A stretch of DNA of 8,277 nucleotides from NCBI GenBank assembly GCA_035656335.1, contig DASRSS010000192.1:1-8277 (forward strand), in the 5' to 3' direction. Shown here in pieces: positions 1 to 5,426 of this stretch; the stretch's first letter is position 1, and every line of letters starts with the position of its first letter. The stretch is from DASRSS01 sp035656335 (GTDB lineage: Bacteria > Actinomycetota > Actinomycetes > Mycobacteriales > Jatrophihabitantaceae). The notes beneath the pieces are model-generated. The model searched no databases, was not told where the DNA came from, and saw only the letters and a program-made list of their open reading frames with translations. Both the position numbers and the translations under genes were made by a program.

Positions 1-267
1 CGGGCTGAGGACGCCCGGGCGGTGCTCCGGCCGCGCGGCGGGACGCGCCTGCGTCGCGTCGTCGCCGACCGCCGGCGCCGCTTCCGCGGACCCGGATTCG
101 GAGCCGGTCTCGGGCTCGCTCTCGGACGCAGCCGCGGGAGCGTCCTGCTCGCCGGCCCCCGCGCGCAACCACGGGCGTACCGGAGTCAGCGGGCGCTCCG
201 CCGGTCCCGTCGTTCCCGGGGCCGCGGGCCGCCCGTGGCCCGCGCGTGGCTCGTCCTTCTCGTTCAC
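1..267 (-). CDS. Probable RecB-family exonuclease, N-terminal fragment (runs off left edge)
   Basis: An open reading frame of 89 codons runs from a GTG at 267 to the window edge without a stop. The first ~80 residues are low-complexity, rich in Pro, Ala, Glu, Ser and Gly (for example ESEPETGSESGSAEAAP), and are probably disordered. The fragment ends PGVLSP. In actinobacterial RecB-family PD-(D/E)XK nucleases the conserved domain opens with a 'LSPSRAADF..CPLLYRFR'-like motif, and such a gene is commonly found divergent from this trmI/arc neighbourhood. The identification therefore rests on four terminal residues plus context, and no catalytic residue is visible. The start is supported by TACCTT at exactly -12 to -7 from the GTG on the minus strand, as in leaderless genes; there is no Shine-Dalgarno sequence. 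The long acidic/proline N-terminal tail is longer than I would expect for the family. It could also be another protein with a disordered N-terminus. Confidence 0.5.
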   Translation of the reverse strand, partial: MNEKDEPRAGHGRPAAPGTTGPAERPLTPVRPWLRAGAGEQDAPAAASESEPETGSESGSAEAAPAVGDDATQARPAARPEHRPGVLSP

Positions 268-317
268 CGGCAAAAGGTATCCCGACTCGCCTTAGAGTGC
301 CTGCGTAACATCGCCGT
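268..317. promoter_or_regulatory. Divergent leaderless promoter pair
   Basis: This 50-base gap separates two divergent GTG starts, neither of which has a Shine-Dalgarno sequence. On the plus strand, TAACAT at 306-311 lies exactly at -12 to -7 from the GTG at 318, with CCGACT (282-287, sharing the GAC core of TTGACA) 18 bases upstream. On the minus strand, TACCTT (279 down to 274) lies exactly at -12 to -7 from the GTG at 267, with no clear -35. TANNNT at this spacing is the known hallmark of leaderless actinobacterial transcripts, in which transcription and translation start on the same base. A second possible plus-strand -10, TAGAGT, lies at 293-298. The assignment is inferred from spacing alone. 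Confidence 0.5.
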
Positions 318-1448
318 GTGAGTGAAAATCGGCCGCAAGTGCGCCAACCGCGGATGCTCTCGGTGGGCCGCTTCTTCGGTGTGCCGATCTATTTCGCGCC
401 GTCCTGGGTGCTCATCGCAGCGATCCTGACGTTCTACTACGGCCCCACTATCGGCGACGCGCTCCCGCGCGCGAGCGCCAGCTCCTCGTATTTGCTGGCG
501 CTGCTGTTCGCAGTGTTGTTCGCCGGCTGCGTCCTGGCCCATGAGCTCGGCCACACCGGGGTCAGCCTGCTGCTGGGGCATCCGGTGCGGCGGGTGGTGA
601 TCTTCCTGCTCGGTGGCGTGTCCGAGATGGACCGCGACCCGGAGCGTCCGCGGGACGAGTTCCTGATCGCAGCGGCGGGTCCGCTGGTGTCGGCGCTGCT
701 CGGCGGCGTGTCCTGGCTCGTCTACGCGAACCTGCAGCACGACTCGATGCCGGGCGTCGTCGCGTTGCTGATGATGTGGAGCAACCTGGTGGTCGCGGTG
801 TTCAACCTGCTGCCGGGGTTGCCGCTGGACGGCGGGCGCCTGGTGCGCGCCGGTGTCTGGGGGATGTCGCACAACCGGCTGGCCGGCACCCGGATCGGGG
901 CCTGGTCCGGTCGCGCCGTGGCCGTGCTGGTCGCGGTGAGCGGGCTGTTCGTCGACCGCAGCAGCCTGGGCTTCACGGCCGGGCTGTTCAGCATCGCGCT
1001 GGCCGCCTACCTGTGGTTCGGCGCCGGCCAGTCGCTGAAGGTCGCCCAGCTGATGGAGCAGGTGCCGCGCGTGAACCTCGAGGCGCTGCTGCGGCCGGGC
1101 CTGCTCGTGCCGTCGGACGTGTCCGTCGCCGAGGCGCTGCGCCGGGCCTGGACGGGGCACGCCCGCGGCCTGGTCGTGGTGGACGCCACGGATCACCCGC
1201 GCGCGATCGTGGATGAGGCCCGCATCGGGGCGGTGCCGCCGGACCGGCGTCCGTGGACCGCGCTGGACTCCGTCGCGCGTCCGCTGGAGCCGGGCCTGGT
1301 GCTGAACGTCCGGCTGTCCGGCGAGGACCTGCTCGCCGCCGTCCGCGCGACGCCCGCGCACGAGTACCTGGTAGTGCACGACGACGGGTCACCCGCCGGC
1401 ATCCTGGCCACCGCCGATCTTGCCGCCGCACTGAAAGGAACTGCGTGA
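318..1448 (+). CDS. Site-2 protease family (M50) intramembrane metalloprotease with CBS-like domains
   Basis: This 376-residue polytopic membrane protease probably cleaves membrane-spanning substrates such as anti-sigma factors within the bilayer. The zinc-binding motif HELGH is at residues 75-79 inside a hydrophobic helix. The second M50 signature, NLLPGLPLDGGR, is at 163-174, with Asp171 as the likely third zinc ligand. Other hydrophobic segments lie near 27-42, 57-75, 115-138, 145-166 and 200-236. Residues ~250-376 are soluble and look like a degenerate pair of CBS domains (for example 'GLVVVDATDHPRAIVDEA' and 'EYLVVHDDGSPAGILATADL'), which usually bind adenine nucleotides. This architecture matches group III S2Ps such as mycobacterial Rip3. 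No PDZ domain is seen. The GTG at 318 was chosen because a leaderless -10 sits at the right distance and the protein then begins just before the first conserved helix. The stop overlaps the trmI start, so the two genes are probably co-translated. The substrate is unknown. Confidence 0.9.
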   Translation: MSENRPQVRQPRMLSVGRFFGVPIYFAPSWVLIAAILTFYYGPTIGDALPRASASSSYLLALLFAVLFAGCVLAHELGHTGVSLLLGHPVRRVVIFLLGGVSEMDRDPERPRDEFLIAAAGPLVSALLGGVSWLVYANLQHDSMPGVVALLMMWSNLVVAVFNLLPGLPLDGGRLVRAGVWGMSHNRLAGTRIGAWSGRAVAVLVAVSGLFVDRSSLGFTAGLFSIALAAYLWFGAGQSLKVAQLMEQVPRVNLEALLRPGLLVPSDVSVAEALRRAWTGHARGLVVVDATDHPRAIVDEARIGAVPPDRRPWTALDSVARPLEPGLVLNVRLSGEDLLAAVRATPAHEYLVVHDDGSPAGILATADLAAALKGTA

Positions 1449-2344
1449 GTACAGCGCCCCCGGGAAGTGGTCCATTCCGCGTGGGGGAGCGCGTCCAGCT
1501 CACCGATCCGAAGGGGCGGCTGCACACCGTCACGCTGGAGGCCGGCAAGCAGTTCCACACGCACCGCGGCGCGATCGAGCACGACGCGCTGATCGGCGCG
1601 CCCGAGGGCAGCGTGGTCTCGTCGACAGCGGGCACGCTGTACCTGGCGCTGCGCCCGCTGCTCACCGACTTCGTGCTGTCGATGCCGCGCGGCGCCGCGG
1701 TGATCTACCCGAAGGACTCGGCGCAAATCATCGCGATGGGCGACATCTATCCGGGCGCGACCGTGCTGGAGGCCGGCGCCGGATCCGGCTCGCTCACCTG
1801 CGCCCTGCTGCGCGCCGTCGGCCCGACCGGTCGGGTGATCTCGTACGAGGTGCGCGAGGACCACGCCGAGGTGGCGGTACGCACCGTTGCCGCGTTCTTC
1901 GGCGAGCAGCCACCGAACTGGACGTTGCACATCGGCGACGCGGCCGCGCACCCGGCCGAGGAGCAGGTCGACCGCATCGTCCTCGACATGCTCAGCCCGT
2001 GGGACGTACTGCCGGTCATGGCCGACGCGCTGCACCCGGGAGGCGTGCTGATCGGCTACGTCGCCACGACGACGCAGCTGTCGCGGCTGGTCGAGGCGCT
2101 GCGCGAGCACAAGGGCTTCACCGAGCCGCACGCGTGGGAGACGTTCATGCGCGGCTGGCACGTGGTGGGGCTGGCGGTGCGCCCGGAACACCGGATGATC
2201 GGCCACACCGCGTTCCTGGTCAGCGCCCGTCGGCTCGCTCCGGGCGTGACCGCGCCGCCGCGCCAGCGCCGTCCGGCCAAGGCGGCCGAACCGGAACGGC
2301 CGCCCCGCGACCCGGACGTCCCGTTCCGCCCGAACCTGCCGTAG
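1445..2344 (+). CDS. trmI: tRNA (adenine-58-N1)-methyltransferase TrmI
   Basis: This protein of 299 residues is an S-adenosylmethionine-dependent enzyme that methylates N1 of adenine 58 in the T loop of tRNA, stabilising the tRNA fold; characterised family members are homotetramers. Visible features are an N-terminal beta domain (residues ~10-75), the 'RGAAVIYPKDSAQIIAMGDI' lead-in (82-101), the SAM-binding glycine loop EAGAGSGS (109-116), the acidic SAM-ribose strand 'VISYEVRE' (131-138), and motif 'VLDMLSPW' (179-186) with the conserved Asp181 at the active site. A proline/arginine-rich tail (~266-299) is probably disordered and makes the protein a little longer than the mycobacterial Rv2118c enzyme. 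The GTG start overlaps the upstream stop (GTGA) and has AAAGGAA at 1434-1440, five bases upstream. The reading frame stays open further upstream, but that part lies inside the M50 gene and has no homology. It is followed closely by a convergent ferredoxin gene. Confidence 0.95.
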   Translation: MSTAPPGSGPFRVGERVQLTDPKGRLHTVTLEAGKQFHTHRGAIEHDALIGAPEGSVVSSTAGTLYLALRPLLTDFVLSMPRGAAVIYPKDSAQIIAMGDIYPGATVLEAGAGSGSLTCALLRAVGPTGRVISYEVREDHAEVAVRTVAAFFGEQPPNWTLHIGDAAAHPAEEQVDRIVLDMLSPWDVLPVMADALHPGGVLIGYVATTTQLSRLVEALREHKGFTEPHAWETFMRGWHVVGLAVRPEHRMIGHTAFLVSARRLAPGVTAPPRQRRPAKAAEPERPPRDPDVPFRPNLP

Positions 2345-2357
2345 GGCGGCGCCCTGC
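2341..2357. terminator. Hairpin between trmI and the ferredoxin gene
   Basis: GTAGGGC (2341-2347) can pair with GCCCTGC (2351-2357) across a GGC loop, giving a 7-bp stem with one T-G wobble. It includes the trmI stop codon and fills most of the 18-base gap between the convergent genes, so it could end transcription from both sides. There is no T tract on either side, as is usual in high-GC actinobacteria. In DNA this GC-rich a short stem can arise by chance. Confidence 0.35.
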
Positions 2358-2362
2358 GGCGC

Positions 2363-2638
2363 TCAGGCGTCGGGGCCGGCGACCGCGACGCCGTCGGAGG
2401 CGCGCAGCACGTGGATGCACGTGCCGGGGCACTCCTTGGCGGAGTTCAGGACGTCCTGCAGCAGCTTGGGCGGCACGTCCGCCTGCGCGCCCGGCTCGGT
2501 GAGCAGCTCGTCCGCGGAGTTCTTGACGTAGGCCAGCCCGTCGACGTCGAACTCGAACACCTCGGGCGCGTACTGGACGCACAACCCGTCGCCGGTGCAC
2601 TCGTCCTGGTCGATCCACACCCGCAACGGCTCGGTCAC
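2363..2638 (-). CDS. Small 3Fe-4S-type ferredoxin
   Basis: This is a 91-residue acidic electron carrier. Cysteines lie at 14, 20, 70 and 74. The pattern CTGDGLC (C-X5-C) followed by 'ECPGTC' matches single-cluster 3Fe-4S ferredoxins of the actinobacterial cytochrome-P450 type, where Cys14, Cys20 and Cys70 (the Cys before Pro) are the ligands. 'APEVFEFD' (24-31) is also typical. Cys74 is an extra cysteine; whether it binds the cluster cannot be told. The region between the two cysteine groups (40-62, 'NSADELLTEPGAQADVPPKLLQ') appears longer than in minimal family members. The GTG at 2638 gives the usual short lead 'TEPLRVWIDQDEC'. The frame stays open to an ATG at 2719, but that extension has no ferredoxin character. 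GGGCGAG lies just upstream as a weak ribosome site. No P450 or reductase partner gene is present in the window. It is divergent from arc and convergent with trmI. Confidence 0.9.
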   Translation of the reverse strand: MTEPLRVWIDQDECTGDGLCVQYAPEVFEFDVDGLAYVKNSADELLTEPGAQADVPPKLLQDVLNSAKECPGTCIHVLRASDGVAVAGPDA

Positions 2639-2681
2639 GATCTCGCCCACCCCTTCAACATCCCGCGTGTTTGCCGATCTC

Positions 2682-2735
2682 ACCGTCGAGGGTAGTTCCC
2701 GGCTTGCACCACGCGTCATGTGTAGGGTGAGTTTT
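2682..2735. promoter_or_regulatory. Divergent promoter region for ferredoxin and arc
   Basis: The ferredoxin and arc starts are 130 bases apart. Toward arc, TAGGGT at 2723-2728 is a good actinobacterial -10, placing the transcript start near 2735 and leaving a ~34-base leader that contains the ribosome site GGAGGTG at 2757-2763. No -35 at ideal spacing is clear; the nearest is the GGCTTG/CTTGCA stretch around 2701-2708. Toward the ferredoxin, TACCCT (2694 down to 2689) is a -10 candidate, with ATGACG (2719 down to 2714) as a four-of-six -35 at 19-base spacing. The two promoters would overlap face to face. These are pattern calls only. Confidence 0.4.
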
Positions 2736-2768
2736 CGCGAACACTCCGCGACCTATGGAGGTGGCCGC

Positions 2769-4520
2769 ATGGCTTCCGAGCCTCGCGAACCGCAGGGCAA
2801 CGACGACGCGGACGTCCGGCGCCGGACAGCTTTCCTGGAGCAGGAGATCGACCTGCTCCGGGCGAAGGTGGCTGAGTCGCCCCGCCACATGCGCATGCTC
2901 GAGGACCGCCTCGCCGAGGCACAGGCGCGAGTCGCGGCCCTGAGCGATCGGAACGACCGGCTCGCCGAGACGCTGCGTGAGGCACGCGACCAGATGGTCG
3001 CCCTCAAGGAGGAGATCGACCGGCTGGCGCAGCCGCCGTCCGGCTACGGCGTGTTCCTCGAGGCGTTCGAGGACGGCACGGTGAACATCTTCACGTCCGG
3101 CCGCAAGCTGCGCGTCGCGGTGTCGCCCGAGGTGCCCGTCGAGAGCCTGCAGCACGGCCAGGAGGTCATGCTCAACGAGGCGATGAACGTCGTCGCGGCG
3201 CTCGGCTTCGAGCGCGCCGGCGAGATCGTCATGCTCAAGGAGATCCTCGAGGGCGGTGACCGCGCGCTGGTCATCGGCCACACCGACGAGGAGCGCGTCG
3301 TCTACCTGGCGGACCTGCTGCGCGACAAGCCGCTGCGCGTCGGCGACTCGCTGCTGCTGGAGCCGCGCTCGTCCTACGCGTACGAGCGGATCCCCAAGAG
3401 CGAGGTCGAGGAGCTGATCCTCGAAGAGGTGCCGGACATCGACTACACCGACATCGGTGGTCTGGGCCGGCAGATCGAGGCGATCCGCGACGCGGTGGAG
3501 CTGCCGTTCCTGCACGCGGACGTGTTCCGCGAGCACCAGCTGCGGCCGCCGAAGGGCATCCTGCTGTACGGGCCGCCCGGTTGCGGCAAGACGCTGATCG
3601 CCAAGGCGGTCGCGAACTCGCTGGCCAAGCAGGTGCAGAAGGTGCGCGGCGGCGGCGAGCGGGCCACGTCCTACTTCCTGAACATCAAGGGCCCGGAACT
3701 GCTGAACAAGTACGTCGGCGAGACCGAGCGGCACATCCGGCTGGTGTTCCAGCGCGCCCGCGAGAAGGCGTCCGAGGGCACGCCGGTGATCGTGTTCTTC
3801 GACGAGATGGATTCGATCTTCCGCACCCGCGGGTCGGGCGTGAGTTCGGACGTCGAGAACACGATCGTGCCGCAGCTGCTCAGCGAGATCGACGGCGTCG
3901 AGGGGCTGCAGAACGTCATCGTGATCGGCGCGTCCAACCGCGAGGACATGATCGACCCGGCCATCCTGCGGCCCGGCCGTCTCGACGTGAAGATCAAGAT
4001 CGAGCGCCCGGACGCGGAGGCGGCGCGCGACATCTTCAGCAAGTACATCCTGCCGGGCCTGCCGATCCACGCGGACGACCTGGCCGAGCACGGCGGCGAC
4101 GCGGACGCGACCGTGGCCGCGATGATCCAGCACACCGTGGAGCGGATGTACTCCGAGTCCGAGGAGAATCGGTTCCTGGAGGTCACCTACGCCAACGGCG
4201 ACAAGGAGACGCTGTACTTCAAGGACTTCAACTCCGGAGCGATGATCCAGAACATCGTCGACCGCGGGAAGAAGATGGCGATCAAGGACTTCCTGACGAC
4301 CGGTCAGCGCGGCCTGCGCATGCAGCACCTGCTCGCCGCGTGCGTCGACGAGTTCCGCGAGAACGAGGACCTGCCGAACACCACCAACCCGGACGACTGG
4401 GCCCGGATCTCGGGTAAGAAGGGCGAGCGGATCGTGTACATCCGCACGCTGGTCTCCGGCAAGGGCAGCGACGCGGGCCGTTCGATCGACACCGTGGGCA
4501 ACACTGGCCAGTACCTGTAG
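2769..4520 (+). CDS. arc: Proteasome-associated AAA ATPase (ARC/Mpa)
   Basis: This 583-residue hexameric unfoldase recognises Pup-tagged proteins and feeds them into the 20S proteasome in the cytoplasm. Residues ~17-88 form a predicted coiled coil (heptad-rich, 'FLEQEIDLLRAKV' onward), the Pup-binding part. Residues ~91-215 contain the tandem OB-fold ring domains. The AAA module follows: the lead-in 'YTDIGGLGRQIEAIRDAVELP' region (226-246), Walker A GPPGCGKT (268-275), Walker B IVFFDEMD (341-348), sensor-1 Asn390 and the arginine-finger stretch ILRPGR (399-404). The C-terminus is GQYL, the motif whose penultimate Tyr docks in the 20S alpha ring and opens the gate, so this copy looks competent to partner a proteasome. 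The ATG at 2769 is preceded by GGAGGTGG (2757-2764) at good spacing; the frame is open further upstream but lacks homology there. It is monocistronic on the evidence of a following hairpin. Unusually, dop, pup and prcBA do not follow it here. Confidence 0.97.
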   Translation: MASEPREPQGNDDADVRRRTAFLEQEIDLLRAKVAESPRHMRMLEDRLAEAQARVAALSDRNDRLAETLREARDQMVALKEEIDRLAQPPSGYGVFLEAFEDGTVNIFTSGRKLRVAVSPEVPVESLQHGQEVMLNEAMNVVAALGFERAGEIVMLKEILEGGDRALVIGHTDEERVVYLADLLRDKPLRVGDSLLLEPRSSYAYERIPKSEVEELILEEVPDIDYTDIGGLGRQIEAIRDAVELPFLHADVFREHQLRPPKGILLYGPPGCGKTLIAKAVANSLAKQVQKVRGGGERATSYFLNIKGPELLNKYVGETERHIRLVFQRAREKASEGTPVIVFFDEMDSIFRTRGSGVSSDVENTIVPQLLSEIDGVEGLQNVIVIGASNREDMIDPAILRPGRLDVKIKIERPDAEAARDIFSKYILPGLPIHADDLAEHGGDADATVAAMIQHTVERMYSESEENRFLEVTYANGDKETLYFKDFNSGAMIQNIVDRGKKMAIKDFLTTGQRGLRMQHLLAACVDEFRENEDLPNTTNPDDWARISGKKGERIVYIRTLVSGKGSDAGRSIDTVGNTGQYL

Positions 4521-4543
4521 GTCGGGCCATTCGCGGGCCTGAC
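4521..4543 (+). terminator. Hairpin immediately after arc
   Basis: Starting on the base after the arc stop codon, GTCGGGCC (4521-4528) pairs with GGCCTGAC (4536-4543) around a 7-base loop, giving an 8-bp stem with one G-T wobble. No T tract follows. Its position suggests it terminates arc or protects its 3' end, and thus separates arc from the TSUP gene. Confidence 0.45.
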
Positions 4544-4554
4544 AGACTGACGCC

Positions 4555-4638
4555 ATGCCAGCTTTTCCGACACGGTGGCCGCTTTTGACGAGATATCCGG
4601 TCAGGGTGTCGGAAGAGGCGGTCGGCGGGCCGCGGTGA
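4555..4638 (+). CDS. Possible 27-codon leader ORF upstream of the TSUP gene
   Basis: An ATG at 4555 opens a 27-codon frame (beginning MPAFPTRWPLL) that ends in a TGA at 4636-4638. This stop overlaps the preferred GTG start of the TSUP gene by four bases (GTGA), the same arrangement seen between the M50 protease and trmI. No Shine-Dalgarno sequence precedes the ATG. CAGACT at 4543-4548 sits at -12 to -7 and keeps the A and T that matter most in a leaderless -10, though not the first T. The peptide has no recognisable family. It may be a translational-coupling leader or chance. Confidence 0.25.
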   Translation: MPAFPTRWPLLTRYPVRVSEEAVGGPR

Positions 4639-5387
4639 GCCTCTGGCAGGGCCTGCTCGTCTTCGTCGCGGGCATCTGGGCCGGCACGATCAACACGGTG
4701 GTCGGCTCCGGGACCCTGATCACGTTCCCGGTGCTGATCGGCGTCGGCATCCCGCCGGTGACCGCCAACGTCTCCAACTCGGTCGGCCTGTTCCCCGGCT
4801 CGTTGGTCGGGGCGTGGGGCTACCGCCGCGAGCTGGCCGGCCAGCGCGACCGCATCCTGCGGATGGGCACCGCGTCGGGCATCGGCGCGATCGCGGGCGC
4901 CGTCCTGCTGCTGGTGCTGCCGGCGGGCGCGTTCGACGCTATCGTGCCGGTCCTGATCATTCTCGCGCTGCTGCTGGTCATCTTCGGCAAGCGGCTAACC
5001 GCCCGACTGGCCCACACCAGGCATCGCCCGACCACCGAGGTCACGCCGCTGCTGTGGGGCATGACCCTGTTCACGGGCATCTACGGCGGCTACTTCGGCG
5101 CGGCGCAGGGCGTGCTGCTCATGGGCATCTTCGGGGTGCTGTTGGCCGAGTCGATACAGCGGCAGAACGCGCTGAAGAACGTCCTGTCCGGGCTGGTGAA
5201 CCTGGTCGCCGCGATCGTCTTCGTGATCACCGCGCACATCGACTGGGCCGCCGCGGGGCTGATCGCGCTCGGCTCGATCCTCGGCGGCCTGCTCGGCGCG
5301 CGCATCGGCCGGCGGCTGCCGCCACCGGTGCTCCGCGCGGTGATCGTGGTCGTCGGCATCGCCGCCGTCGTCAAGCTGCTGGCCTGA
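4635..5387 (+). CDS. TSUP (TauE/SafE, DUF81) family membrane transporter
   Basis: This is a 250-residue integral membrane protein made mostly of hydrophobic helices, arranged as the two inverted halves typical of the TSUP family. Half one carries 'GTINTVVGSGTLITFP' and 'PPVTANVSNSVGLFPGS'. Half two carries 'GIYGGYFGAAQGVLLMG' and 'QRQNALKNVLSGLVNLVAA', followed by 'GSILGGLLGARIGRRLPP'. Family members export or take up sulfite, sulfoacetate, taurine-derived or related organosulfur anions; the substrate here cannot be read from sequence. The GTG at 4635 was chosen because family proteins begin right at 'SLWQGLLVFVAG', and because it overlaps the stop of a short leader frame. A longer start at 4575 would add 20 residues without homology, and neither start has a convincing ribosome site. 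No sulfur-metabolism gene is adjacent. LemA follows after 39 bases. Confidence 0.88.
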   Translation: MSLWQGLLVFVAGIWAGTINTVVGSGTLITFPVLIGVGIPPVTANVSNSVGLFPGSLVGAWGYRRELAGQRDRILRMGTASGIGAIAGAVLLLVLPAGAFDAIVPVLIILALLLVIFGKRLTARLAHTRHRPTTEVTPLLWGMTLFTGIYGGYFGAAQGVLLMGIFGVLLAESIQRQNALKNVLSGLVNLVAAIVFVITAHIDWAAAGLIALGSILGGLLGARIGRRLPPPVLRAVIVVVGIAAVVKLLA

Positions 5388-5426
5388 CCGCTAGGCTCGC
5401 CGGAACCTGTATCGAGGAGGAGTGCC
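5388..5426 (+). promoter_or_regulatory. Possible promoter and strong ribosome site for lemA
   Basis: The short gap holds TAGGCT at 5392-5397, a TANNNT-type -10 candidate without a convincing -35, and the very purine-rich ribosome site GAGGAGGAG at 5414-5422, four bases before the GTG at 5427. The ribosome site fixes the lemA start. The -10 is weak evidence that LemA-M48 can be transcribed apart from the TSUP gene. Confidence 0.35.

Noticed and set aside
22..321. A 99-codon plus-strand frame at the left edge
   Set aside because: Arg-rich with no motif; it overlaps the start of the M50 gene out of frame and opposes the better-supported minus-strand fragment ending in the PGVLSP motif.
264..1379. 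A 371-codon minus-strand frame antisense to the M50 gene
   Set aside because: Composition is dominated by His, Gln, Arg and Ala with no recognisable motif, and the plus strand has unambiguous HELGH and NLLPGLPLDGGR motifs.
2639..2719. Upstream ATG extension of the ferredoxin (27 extra residues)
   Set aside because: It would overlap the proposed promoter, shows no ferredoxin homology and has no better ribosome site than the GTG at 2638.
2655..4556. A 633-codon open frame antisense to arc
   Set aside because: It mirrors arc codon by codon, is His/Arg/Val/Leu/Asp-rich low-complexity protein without any family motif, and arises because GC-rich codons rarely give stops on the opposite strand.
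4575..4634. Longer TSUP start adding 20 residues
   Set aside because: The added segment is polar and glycine/arginine-rich without family similarity, no ribosome site or leaderless -10 precedes it, and family proteins start at the later GTG. It remains a possible alternative.
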